Positions 49,449 through 58,914 of a stretch of 64,000 bases of DNA are shown here, piece after piece; within the stretch, counting starts at the first letter, position 1; every line of letters starts with the position of its first letter. The DNA is from Oikopleura dioica (Eukaryota; Chordata; Appendicularia; Copelata; Oikopleuridae): positions 11,594,501 to 11,658,500 of the forward strand of contig OU015569.1 of the NCBI GenBank assembly GCA_907165135.1, written 5' to 3'. Made by a program: the position numbers and the translations under genes. The notes beneath the pieces were generated by a model that saw nothing but the letters and a program-made list of their open reading frames with translations, ran no database searches and had not been told where the DNA came from.

Positions 49449-52001
49449 TTAGTAGATATCCAATACTTCGTAGTCGGATGTAGAGTCGTCGCTGTCCGCC
49501 GTTACAGTAATGGAAGACACCGCCACTTTTCGCTGGGAAACTTGGTCCAGGGTGGCTATTTTGGATTTGGGGGTTAGTTGGAATTGGATTGGATCCAATC
49601 CAATAAGGTTTGGATGGAATTTGGATGGCCAGGGTACCGGATTTTGTTGGGGAAAATTGGGCAATTGGGGGAAATTGGGGAAATCGGATCCAATAAAAAA
49701 TATATCTCTAAACTATGCAAAGTTGGGTCATTTTCATGATAAAAATGAACAATCTCAGTTAAAAAAATCATTGTTTTGGCTCTGTTGATCCTCCTTTCGG
49801 ATAAAAACTTACTGTTTCATTTCTTTTCAAAGTACTAGAAGCCTTGGAAAAATTGGAAACCCAATTGGATCCAATTGGAATTGGGGATTATTGGGGAATT
49901 GGGTAAAATTGGATTGGATTGGATTTTGGATGGATAGCTTCGACTCAAAATTTATTGGATGGAAATTGGATGGCGAGACCCCGAAATTTTGTCCAAAATA
50001 GCCACCCTGACTTGGTCAACAACTCCAAACGGCAAATCGGGGACATCTTTTACATCCTGAAAAAAGCAATTGAGTGTCTACAAGAAAATAGAACAGTTGA
50101 TCTTACCTTAGTCCAAAGAATAAACTCTTCGACAGTGTTAAAAATGAAGCCGACAGCTAAACTCGGGTCCAACTTGAGCGCTTTAATCCAGCAGAGCTTG
50201 TCCGTGTGGAGGGATTTGTCGAACTCTTCAAAGGGCATGTGGTTGTTGACAGAAACGGGCGACTGCTGCGTCGTGTGCGGATCTAGGTAAAGCAGCCACG
50301 TCTCTTCATCTGTTTCTTGGTAGCCGACGAAGTAGTGCGCCTAAATCGGTTTAAAATCGTTTTCTAGAGCCTGGGAAACATGCTGGGAAACGTTTTGCGT
50401 TTCTCAGCCAAGGTGAGAAACACCCGTTTGTCTAGAGAAATTTTGTTGTTAAAGTTGCTCGCAGAAGAAGTTTCCAACAGCAAAAAGTCTCTAGATGAAG
50501 GGGTGTTTCTCACTTGCCAAAAATGGACAAAAAATAGCTTCTTCCATCATTTCCAGTCTTTTAAAAGGGTTTATCGAGAGTTTTAGGGGATGGAAAAGGC
50601 CAAAATTCAGTAAAGAGAATAATTCACGTTTTTTCAGGATTTTTCCGAAGAATAATGACCTGATCTACGTGAAATTGTGATCAAAACTGGGCTCGTTTAC
50701 CCTGACTCAGGTTTTCGACACAGGCAATCAAGATCAGTATCGAAATAACTTGAAAGTTAGCCAAAGCTTTATTATTAAAAACTGCTACGCGGCCTTTGAA
50801 CGTTTCTTTTTTAAATTAAGTTGGATTGCTTCTTCTTTATAAGTTTTTTACCTGGTTGGGTTTTCCGCCCATGATTCCAACGCAGTACTTTGAAGCGAGA
50901 AAGACTTTCAACGGATTGACGTAAATTTCATTTACATTGTTGAGTCCCAGACGCAGCGGAATAATGAGCACAAGTGGCGTCGGATTGCCTTGATTGACGA
51001 TTTGCGCGGAGACGTCTTCGATGGAAACGACTGAGTCCATGGCGACAGCGACGCCGAAGCCCAACGATCTGCTTTTGGTGATTCTCTTCAGCACCTGGGC
51101 CATCGTATTCGGCCCAAACCACTCGCCTACAGCGCGTTTTTCCGCCGTAGCTCCTGTCAGCGCAATCTGAATTTTGAGTTTTTCACTTGTTTGTGCTTGT
51201 ACCTGTTGTATACTGAGCTCAGCAGAGTGCGTGTCCCGGAAGAGCTCGAGAATTTCTGTATATCGCTCGTCCTCGATCGCTGCTTTATCTCTCCAAACGT
51301 ATTCGCGGCCAAGACGTTGCCTCAGTAAGCATTCGGCGATGATCATTTGTCCGGCGCGAAGCATACAGCCCCAGCCCTAGAATTGAGGTTTCACAGTCGT
51401 AGATAAAAATATACATCATCCCAGAGAAGTAATTTGATTATACTGAACTATCGATAAAGAAAACATCAAATCCTAGAGCGGCTTAAAAAAACGAAGCTAA
51501 CCCTAACCCTACCTACTACTACTACTACTAGAATCAATTCTACCATCGAGCCGATATTTTCACAACTTCTAGGATATTTCCTTTTCTTTAGAAAGCAGAT
51601 CACCAAGTACCTGATCAGAGGTTGGGCCAGAGCCACCTATACTGGCGAAATTCCGACGATAAGTAAACCACAGTCTCGATTGGAAGTCTTCTGTAATTCT
51701 TTCCAATTCGGCATGTTCTTTTCCCAGCAGCGTTACTTTCTTATTCTTGTCTGGCAGCTCCTAAATTACTTTTCTCAATAGAATAAGAATGAAAGAAAAG
51801 GGGTTGAAACGGGGAGACAAGTGGGGGCTTCGAAGTTACAAATTTTCAAACAGAGTTTTGTGAAAATTTGTTGCTAGTTCTATTGTTAGGAACATGGCTA
51901 GTGGTAGATTGATTTTTCATTTTTAATCACTTGAAACTAACCCCTTGGATTTCATTAATATCTCCACTTTGATCGCCACTGGATGGGAAGAAGCGAGACA
52001 T
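49449..52001 (-). CDS. ATG4: ATG4 cysteine peptidase (autophagy), last exon interrupted by a transposon
   Basis: Processes and delipidates ATG8/LC3 proteins. ATG 51999-52001 (MSRFFPSSGDQSGD). Exon ~51613-51769 has QSRLWFTYRRNFASIGGSG. Next comes the catalytic cysteine motif GWGCMLRAGQMIIAECLLRQ, then VGEWFGPNTMAQVLKRI, LVLIIPLRLGLNNVNEIYV, GIMGGKPNQAHYFVGYQ, and the Asp-His pair in YLDPHTTQ. LDPSLAVGFIFNTVEEFILW precedes the last coding block, which ends DSDDSTSDYEVLDIY (a YEVL LIR-like motif), TAA 49449-49451. The last exon is split between PDLPFGVVDQ and SQRKVAVSS by a 462-bp hAT-like element. Reading through it gives an early stop. Splicing from GT at 50011 to AG at 49533 would restore the frame with loss of three residues. 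Confidence 0.9.
49548..50009. mobile_element. hAT-like non-autonomous DNA transposon inside the ATG4 coding exon
   Basis: 462 bp with inverted termini CAGGGTGGCTATTTTGGA and its mirror TCCAAAATAGCCACCCTG. It is flanked by a perfect 8-bp target-site duplication ACTTGGTC (49540-49547 and 50010-50017). CAGGG-type ends and 8-bp duplications are the hAT superfamily hallmark. The interior is low-complexity TTGGATTGGA/TCCAATCC sequence without a transposase frame. Confidence 0.88.
50360..50526. mobile_element. MITE-like element, family B, copy 2 (ATG4 intron)
   Basis: Starts GTTTTCTAGAGCCTGGGAAACA and has the same GTGAGAAACACCCGTTTGTC core with a partial mirror copy at its right side (GGGGTGTTTCTCACTTGCC). 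It is ~2.1 kb from copy 1. The same intron also holds the right end of a family A element at 50698-50728. Confidence 0.6.
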
Positions 52002-52877
52002 AACTGCGGGGATCATGAGTCCAATTTAGGCCTATCTCATGTCGAGACAGTAACAGTCTAAAAACCCAAAAATAGATTTTTCTTCAATCTCCTATTTTGT
52101 CATTCAAAAACTTCAGAATCCAGATGAAGAAGGAGACAAACCGACATTTGGAAAAATTGTATGAAAGAGCCGCATGCGGCTTAATTCTTAATTCATTGAA
52201 ATCATAGCCTCAAAGTTCAAGTACTTGATACTGGCTTTGGCAACTTGTGGATAAAACCTGAGTCAGGGTCGTGAAATAGCTTTAATGAATAGCCGCGTAC
52301 TGTCTCAATCTATTTAGGACTTTTTCTAAAGATGATGACCCTGACTCAGGTTTTCAACAGAGGTTGCCGAGCTAAGATTCCAATATTTTCGAGTAAAAAG
52401 CCGCGTTTCAATTTAAAAGCCGCATAGAAGAACTTACTACAGGCAAATTGATTCGAATTTAGTCATTTGCATAAAAAGCCGCGTGCGGTTTTTTCATAAA
52501 GACAATTCTAAAGCTCAAAATTTAAAGTCAACTTCAATTTTTTGATAATTATTTTTTTCTTGAGTCATTTTTCCGCTCTCTTTTTTTCAAAGAATCGACA
52601 GATCAGGAGATTTTCTTTTCTTCTGTACCTCTGGGCCTTCGAAGGAAACGTTTTCGTAAGTAGTCGAGAACATCATTAACGAAACGCGACGCGGAGCTGA
52701 CAAGGCTGCTTTTCAGACAGTGCTTGCGTAGGCGGCGCCCTCCTGTGACGTCTCGTCAAAATTCTCTACTTTCGTTTCTTGTGATAATGAAAGATAGCTT
52801 TATTGGTTGATAAATTATCAATGATAATCGATAAAATGAGCAGTTTTCCAAGGAAGACAAAATTTAGTTCATTTGTG
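52002..52877. repeat. Spacer upstream of ATG4 with family A MITE and AAGCCGCG fragments
   Basis: A family A element occupies 52232-52373 (GGCTTTGGCAACTTGTGG..AAAACCTGAGTCAGGG and mirror GACTCAGGTTTTCAACAG..GTTGCCGAGC). Further AAGCCGC/GCGGTTTT pieces lie at 52170, 52400-52425 and 52480. No gene is supported. Confidence 0.6.
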
Positions 52878-52893
52878 GCCCTTAAAAGGGCCG
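52878..52893 (-). terminator. Histone mRNA 3' stem-loop (H2A copy 1)
   Basis: GGCCCTTTTAAGGGCC on the minus strand with CAAAACC before and ACAAA after: the animal replication-dependent histone stem-loop. It ends the H2A transcript without a poly(A) tail. Confidence 0.93.
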
Positions 52894-52921
52894 GTTTTGA
52901 AGGAGCATCGAAAAGATGCCC

Positions 52922-53281
52922 TTAGTTCTTCTTGGGAAGGAGAACTGGGTTGATGTGGGGGAGGACACCACCCTGGGCGATGGTCACTCCGTCGCAGAGT
53001 TTCACCAGCTCTTCGTCGGTCTGGATGGCGAGCTGAAGATGTCGGGGGTTGATTCGACTCTTCTTGTTCTCCTTGGCGAAGTTGCCAGCGAGTTCGACGA
53101 CCTCGGCGGTGAGGTACTCGAGGACGGCGGCCAAGTAGACGGGAGCACCGGCGCCGACGCGGTCAGCCCAGTTGCCCTTGCGGAGCATTCGGTGCACTCG
53201 GCCGACGGGGAAGGCGAGTCCAGCTCGGGATGAGCGGGTCTTCTTGGCGGCAGCGTTAGTCTTGGCTTTTCGTCCGGACAT
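52922..53281 (-). CDS. H2A: Histone H2A (copy 1, orphan)
   Basis: Intronless gene of 119 residues: [40 protein letters not shown], acidic-patch region [39 protein letters not shown], and tail [11 protein letters not shown]. The C-terminus is short, without the SQ motif of H2AX. Compared with copy 2 it has [10 protein letters not shown] instead of [10 protein letters not shown], a Thr instead of Asn before DEEL, and KKN instead of MKRN at the end. A TATA box (TATATAAGG, minus, 53333-53341) and a 3' stem-loop are present, so it is a replication-dependent gene. There is no H2B partner upstream, unlike copy 2. Confidence 0.97.
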   Translation of the reverse strand: MSGRKAKTNAAAKKTRSSRAGLAFPVGRVHRMLRKGNWADRVGAGAPVYLAAVLEYLTAEVVELAGNFAKENKKSRINPRHLQLAIQTDEELVKLCDGVTIAQGGVLPHINPVLLPKKN

Positions 53282-53332
53282 CCTTTCGTTTTCTCGGTAA
53301 AGTGAGAATGAGCAGTTTCGCGATTTCGGGCT

Positions 53333-53341
53333 CCTTATATA
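53333..53341 (-). promoter_or_regulatory. TATA box of H2A copy 1
   Basis: TATATAAGG on the minus strand, ~52 nt upstream of the ATG. The same sequence and spacing occur at H2A copy 2. Confidence 0.7.
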
Positions 53342-53577
53342 CGCGTTGCTGGGAAGAACAACAGCCAGCTCTAGAGACTTTTTTCTCCAAAGCGCGAAAA
53401 AAAACAACAAGGATGCTCTGGAATGCTCAGCAAAAGGAGAAAAATGACGAGAAAGTCCATAATTTCAGGAATAGGCTATCGATTTCACTAATGACACTGT
53501 CATTATGACAGCGAAGAGCTGTTGATTCTAGTTTAGTTGTAAATTTTGACACTTCTGAAATATCAAGTTTAATTTAT

Positions 53578-56554
53578 TTAATTCGAAAAGAATTCTTTTG
53601 GCATTCGCGCAGGTAACTTGAAAGTAAGAGTGATAGAGTATGCTTGAGACAGAAGATACCATTTTTCCATTTCCATATTGAATTGTTCGTTCACTAAAGC
53701 TAAGAACTCGTTGTTTGGTCCAAAGTATATGAAATCATTGAAAGTGTTAAAACAGTCGGCAGTCATCTCGTAAGGAGCGTAGTATTCACGACAAAGAGGG
53801 ATTCTGACTTGAGAGCCAGAATGGTCGATCAAAGTGTTTTGGAGGATGTATTCGGAGTTTTCGATTCGGTCGACAACCATTTGGTGGAAAATTATTGATC
53901 CATCGGGATTCAGATAGGCGCCGGTTACAGTCAGGGGGCGGCTGAAGATGAAGTTTTGGTGGAGGAGAACTGAATATTGAATTTATTTCAAAAGACTTTT
54001 TGTAAAATTAAACCTCGTTGAAAATCGAATTCTGATAATTTAATCGGGCTATGGTGACAGATAATTTGCCATCCACTCTCATTCAAATAAGTTCTGAATT
54101 TCATTCTTCTGAGAAGCAATTCAATTTCATTATCTTGAAATTTCTGTTCTTCTTTTTTTGGATTGAGATTGAATCCAGCAAAACTACGCGGATAAACAAC
54201 CATTGTCAAAATGGTGAAGATATTTTCGAGAGAAAAATACTCTTCGAAAAGCGAGAGTCTCATTTCACCCACTTTCAAATCATTCATGACCGCCCATCGA
54301 AGAAGAACGCTGACTGAAAGCGGGACACACAGATTGCTTTCTTTTTGATTTAAAACGTTCGTCGTCACATTTTTAAAATCATAATTAATCTCCCTTGTAA
54401 GTTTTTGTTTGAGATTGGCCATTGCGGAAGATTTTGTCAGATTTGGATCGTCCAGGCAGAAGTCAGAAGACGCGCTTTCCAATGAGATGATTTTCGTCAT
54501 TTGCTTTATTTCTTGAATCTTCGGAGGACGTGCCTTCAGATATCCTAACCAGTTTGCATTTGCAGCCTTAAGATTATGATTTTTTATTACAATGAAGAAA
54601 ATACCTCCAGTGATCTTCTTATCTCTTCCTCGCCGTTATCGATCGGGTTATATAGAAGACTCCATGCTGTCTTCCATTCAGACAGCACGAAAATGTAAAT
54701 TAAATACAGGTTGTTAAGAACATCATAATTGTGGCAAAGTTGTTCTGTTCTTGCAAAGCCTGCAGAACCAGCATCTAAAATAGAGTATTCTTAGATAGGC
54801 TATCTAAGATAGTCTCTCAGAAACAAATTCCAAACTATAAATACAATTTCATCTCAGCTTGACTCAAGATTATGTAGACTTACAAAGGTATTGAAAATGT
54901 CTAAACTTCCCTCCACTTCTTGCGTAGCCCATTTCTTGGTAGCTCTTCCTTTCACTTTTGTTATCAACAATCCCAAAATCAATCCATTTCGCTTTTCCGA
55001 GTGCCACTCGGCGAGTGGTCTCCGTTTGCCCAAATCGCCATTTGCCTAAGATCTCCGTTTGCCCAACTTGAGGAAAAGGCGACTTGGGCAAACGGCGATG
55101 TGATTTAATTAAAATTGATTGACCAAATAACTTTATTTTATTGGCTTCTCCACACTCAATCCCGGCTTCAACAACTTCTATCCTAGCTTTTCAGAGGTCA
55201 ATCCTTGTGACTAAAACTTCAATCCTGGCATCTCCAGCGTCAATCCCGGATTCTTTAACGCCGATCCGGGCGTCACTAACATCAATTCTAGCTTCTCATA
55301 CGTCAGTCCCGACTTCTCAGTTGTCAATCATGGCGTCTCGAAAGTCAATCATGGCTTCTCAAAGATTGGAATGACGTTGGAAAAGCGGCTTTTCAAAAGC
55401 CTAGATTGAAATTGATGAAGCCGGGATGGACGTCGAAGACCCCGGGATTGACATCAGAGAAGCCATGATTGAAGTCGGTGAAGCCAGGATTGACGATGTA
55501 GAGACCAGAATTGACGATGGAGAAGCAATGATTGATTTAATATCAGTGATATTGGAGAAGTTATGAGATCTCCGTTTCCCCAAGTTGGGTGAACGGCGAT
55601 TTGGGGAAACGGCGACTTGGGCAAACGGAGACCACTCCCCTTTTCCATTTTTCAAAAGAATATTTTCTGGTTTTTTATCGTGATGATCAATTCCAATTTT
55701 CCTTAAATAATCTTCCCCTTCTATAACTCCAATTACAATTTTCTTCCTTTCTTCCAAATTCAAATTTCCGTCTTTCAACATGCTTCTCAAATCAGAGTCG
55801 CACTTTTCCATAATTGTTATCCATCCAATACAGTCCTCTTTATCAACATCGTCGTTTGAAAAAACTTCAATGTTAACGTAATTTTTGATGATATTCGTAT
55901 GAAAGGGGAATACAATCTTCATTTCCATCCCGACTATGCGCAATTCGGTAATCTAAATCGCAAGATATGAAATGCAATTAATCAAATTATTTATATAATA
56001 TAACCTTTTGAAAGATGAATTTCAAATTTATATTCTTCATTATTTGTGGTAAACAATGCGGAGTCAAACGCCTGAACCCGAACAGCAACATCTAGGTCTC
56101 CAAATTTTTCATTCAGTACGAATGCTTCTCCTCCTGATGATATTATTTTATCACGAAGAGACTGATGAAGAATCCATTCTCCAGTTTCCGCTTTTAATTC
56201 TGACCGTTGAGTTATTCTGCCGCTAAAGGTTGGGTTTCTTTTCAGAATTTTCTTTTGAAACAAGGTCATTTGTTTTGTCTGCAATATCTTATTTGATATT
56301 CGAGGAACGAAAATTATTTTTAATATGTCATCCTTAAAAATAATCTCCTTCCATCCAGCACAATCTTTACTGTTGAACTCCATTCTCTCGACCGACAAGA
56401 TCAATCTGTCCAGATCATCTCTGCTTGTAGTTCTTGTCAATTTCTTTGTGAAATCTTGCAGCCATGACTCGATTGCTTCTCTCGTTAGCTCTTTCGGATG
56501 CGTTAAAATTTTTAAGTTCAACAACCTTGAAGCATAATCTCTGAATTTATCCAT
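53578..56554 (-). CDS. Protein kinase domain fused to a cysteine-peptidase-like domain, exon interrupted by a repeat element
   Basis: ATG 56552-56554. The N-terminal exon has a helical region and a glycine-loop-like ISSGGEAFVLNEKFGDLDVA with VAVRV (Arg where the ATP-binding Lys is expected). The next exon gives IMEKCDSDLRSMLKDGNLNL, the catalytic loop HHDKKPENILLKNGK (His for Arg, Asp and Asn kept), then, after the inserted element, AKWIDFGIVDNKSERKSYQE with an intact DFG. Later exons contain NLCVPLSVSVLLRWAVMNDL, resembling a cysteine-peptidase nucleophile helix, and GSIIFHQMVVDRIENSEYIL, resembling the His-containing strand of such folds. The end is MPKEFFSN, stop 53578-53580. The family is not recognised. 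The element at 54999-55639 splits the kinase exon; removing element plus one target copy restores LLKNGKAKWIDFG. Confidence 0.65.
54999..55639. mobile_element. Palindromic minisatellite transposon inside the kinase exon
   Basis: 641 bp flanked by the direct repeat CTTTTCC (54992-54998 and 55640-55646). The termini are inverted: GAGTGGTCTCCGTTTGCCC near the left end and GGGCAAACGGAGACCACTC at the right. Inside, ~20-bp units of the form TCAATCCTGGCTTCTCxA repeat about ten times (55150-55370) and then recur in reverse complement (55400-55560). No coding capacity. Layout resembles the 15741-16555 element. Confidence 0.82.
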
Positions 56555-56720
56555 AATTAATAGAACGTAACTTCAATTATGAATAAATTTGACAATTACA
56601 ACTACCAAACTCCAAGGCGATCAATAGACAATGGCAGCTTAATTCAAATAAAATTATAAAAGAGGAGGAAATCTTTCAATGCTCAGCGAGCAGTTTCTCA
56701 AAATGTTCTTTGTAATTTGT

Positions 56721-56736
56721 GGCCCTTAAAAGGGCC
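56721..56736 (-). terminator. Histone mRNA 3' stem-loop (H2A copy 2)
   Basis: GGCCCTTTTAAGGGCC on the minus strand, 30 nt after the H2A stop, with the same flanks as copy 1. Confidence 0.93.
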
Positions 56737-56765
56737 GGTTTTGAAGGAGCATCAAAAAGATGTCC

Positions 56766-57128
56766 TTAGTTCCTCTTCATGGGAAGGAGAACTGGGTTGA
56801 TGTGGGGGAGGACACCACCCTGGGCGATGGTGACTCCGTCGCAGAGTTTCACGAGCTCTTCGTCGTTCTGGATGGCGAGCTGAAGATGTCGTGGGTTTAT
56901 TCTTGTCTTCTTGTTTTCCTTGGCTGCGTTGCCAGCGAGCTCGACGACCTCGGCGGTGAGGTACTCGAGGACAGCAGCCAAGTAGACGGGAGCACCGGCG
57001 CCGACGCGGTCAGCCCAGTTGCCCTTGCGGAGCATTCGGTGCACTCGGCCGACGGGGAAGGCGAGTCCAGCTCGGGATGAGCGGGTCTTCTTGGCGGCAG
57101 CGTTTGTCTTCGCTTTTCGTCCGGACAT
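56766..57128 (-). CDS. H2A: Histone H2A (copy 2)
   Basis: Intronless, 120 residues, nearly identical to copy 1 at 52922-53281. Differences are the alpha-3 region NAA/NFA, KTR/KSR, QND/QTD, and the tail LLPMKRN. The gene is divergent from H2B, sharing a ~325-bp promoter region, the classic arrangement for coordinated S-phase expression. A TATA box lies at 57180-57188 (minus). Confidence 0.97.
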   Translation of the reverse strand: MSGRKAKTNAAAKKTRSSRAGLAFPVGRVHRMLRKGNWADRVGAGAPVYLAAVLEYLTAEVVELAGNAAKENKKTRINPRHLQLAIQNDEELVKLCDGVTIAQGGVLPHINPVLLPMKRN

Positions 57129-57453
57129 GTTTTCGTTTTCTCGGCAAAGTGAGAATGAGCAGTTTCGCGATTTCGGGCTCCTTATATAGGCGTTGCTGGG
57201 AAGAACAACAGCCAGCTCTAGAGACTTTTTCTCCAGAGCGCGAGAAAAACAACAACGAGCTCTGGAATGCACGGAAAGAAAAACAAATTTTCTCGAAATC
57301 GTGCTTCGAGAACATGTTGTTTTTGTTATTGAAAATCGCGGCGAAGGGTTGTCTCCCGCACGAACATCCTCAAGGCCGGATTTTCTATAAATACGCGGCG
57401 AAAACGCAGTTGCTCACCACTCACAAACTTGCAAAACTTGTGAAACAGCAAAA
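57129..57453. promoter_or_regulatory. Bidirectional H2A/H2B promoter
   Basis: It contains the minus-strand TATATAAGG (57180-57188) for H2A and plus-strand TATAAATA (57386-57393) for H2B. The half nearer H2A is almost identical to the region upstream of H2A copy 1 (shared block through the CTCTGGAATGC sequence), showing that the duplication included part of the promoter but not H2B. Confidence 0.8.
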
Positions 57454-57792
57454 ATGGCCAAGACCAACGCCAAGCCCGCCGCCGCCAACACCAGAAAATA
57501 CCGAAAGGCCCGAAAGGAGTCCTTCGCTATTTACATCTACAAGGTCTTGAAGCAGGTCCACCCCGACCAGGGCATCTCTTCGAGAGCCATGTCCATCATG
57601 AACTCGTTCGTGAGCGACATCTTCGACCGAGTCAGTGGCGAAGCTTCCCGCCTTGCCAAGATCAACAAGAAGTCGACCATCTCCTCCCGGGAGATCCAGA
57701 CTGCTTGCAGACTCCTCTTCCCCGGAGAGCTTTCCAAGCACGCCGTCTCCGAAGGTACTAAAGCTGTGGCTAAGTACAACGCTGCTAAGTAA
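57454..57792 (+). CDS. H2B: Histone H2B
   Basis: Intronless, 112 residues: short basic tail [20 protein letters not shown], then [40 protein letters not shown], the [20 protein letters not shown] helix and the C-terminal [16 protein letters not shown] containing the ubiquitination-site lysine context. The N-terminal tail is short for an animal H2B. A 3' stem-loop follows at 57820-57835. Confidence 0.97.
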   Translation: MAKTNAKPAAANTRKYRKARKESFAIYIYKVLKQVHPDQGISSRAMSIMNSFVSDIFDRVSGEASRLAKINKKSTISSREIQTACRLLFPGELSKHAVSEGTKAVAKYNAAK

Positions 57793-57819
57793 TTCTTTAA
57801 TTACGAAGAGCGAAAAACC

Positions 57820-57835
57820 GGCCCTTTTAAGGGCC
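57820..57835 (+). terminator. Histone mRNA 3' stem-loop (H2B)
   Basis: GGCCCTTTTAAGGGCC, 27 nt after the H2B stop, followed by ACAAA. Confidence 0.93.
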
Positions 57836-57915
57836 ACAAATCTTATGAAAACAGCTTACTAATTATGATTAGTCAGCTAATTTTTTATGGTATGATAGTC
57901 CACATTCAATTGTAG

Positions 57916-58152
57916 GACTCGATGTCAATGAAGTTATACTCGACATTATTTCCGAATTCAAGAAAGTACCAAAATCAGCTGCTCAAGACTTTCTCAAGAG
58001 TGAGTATTAAATATAGTCTACATTATAGCGACTATATTATATATTCTTCTCATTAATGCTCGATCTTGACCCTAACCCAGAGTTCCTGCACATCTAACTT
58101 TGATCTAGGCATGAGGAACAAGGGGCGCTACCAAGAAGATGTTTGGAGTTAA
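57916..58152 (+). pseudogene. Orphan C-terminal exons of a diflavin (cytochrome P450-type) reductase
   Basis: After an acceptor (CAATTGTAG) the exon reads LDVNEVILDIISEFKKVPKS and AAQDFLK. A GT-AG intron joins in phase to SMRNKGRYQEDVWS and a stop at 58150-58152. This is the characteristic end of NADPH-cytochrome P450 reductase-like proteins (…RY..DVW(S/A)), where the last Trp stacks on FAD. No FMN, FAD or NADPH domain lies upstream: the H2B stem-loop is only 80 bp away. It is therefore a truncated copy or a fragment left by rearrangement. Confidence 0.7.
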
Positions 58153-58349
58153 CGTCGGCAAATCTACAAATCTACCTGCAAATCTGCTTCTGTACTTCTA
58201 CTTTTATGTTATTGCAATTCTAGATCAATCAATTAAACATTCGTTCTTCTGTGAAATTCCTGCTAAGAAATATATTTATAAATAATTGAAAAATGAAAAT
58301 AAACCGAAAAAAGAAAGATCTAAAGTTAGTCTGGTTGGCCTGTCGAAAG

Positions 58350-58775
58350 CATGATCGATGATATCGACGAGATTATGATGCTTTTGAATTCAATGCCGGC
58401 GGGAATCAACAAGGAGAACCCAGCTGAGGAGGTATTGCCGTAGAAACATGCTCCAAGGATAATTACAAAAGTGATTGTTTTGATAGAGATTTTTCTTAGT
58501 GGTAAGGTAATTCTTCTGGATAGGCTGTAGACTGGCGCCCCGAAGGTCCTTCTTCTGGGTCGGTTTCGGACGAAGCTAATTCGAAATCGGAAGCACGGCA
58601 GTCGTCGCAAGCCACAAACAACGAGGCGGGGAGAAACCAACCAGGTCTTGCGAATCTCGCTCGAAAACCTTCCCACATGTGGCATTGGCCTATAAGAGGC
58701 CTTGTCTATGGCGGAAAAGCTCATTTTTCATTTTTTCCACCGCACATGCCACCGCGCCGGGCAATTTCTTGATTT
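58350..58775. other. Ambiguous coding region between reductase fragment and kinesin
   Basis: The plus strand can be read as MIDDIDEIMMLLNSMPAGIN then KENPAEE (58351-58431), followed after possible introns by WRPEGPSSGSVSDEANSK and a basic tail. The minus strand has overlapping open frames of 132 and 60 codons. Neither strand shows a known domain, and I cannot decide which, if either, is a gene. The plus-strand wording looks more protein-like. Confidence 0.3.
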
Positions 58776-58914
58776 TCGCTCGATTTACTTTTCGCGATTA
58801 TTGCACCTTCAATAGAGAACATGACCCTTAATAAGAGAAGAACCCGTCCTGGACTTTCATTTTCCTTAATAAGGAATCTCTTGAATAATTATATTTTTCT
58901 AGACTTCTTTCGAA

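Noticed and set aside
49449-49664. Separate small gene at the ATG4 3' end
   Set aside because: The frame is the last ATG4 coding segment running into the inserted hAT-like element; the upstream half is transposon sequence.
55141-55374. 77-codon Ser/Ile repeat protein
   Set aside because: It is a translation of the 20-bp minisatellite within the transposon, and continues as inverted units; not a gene.
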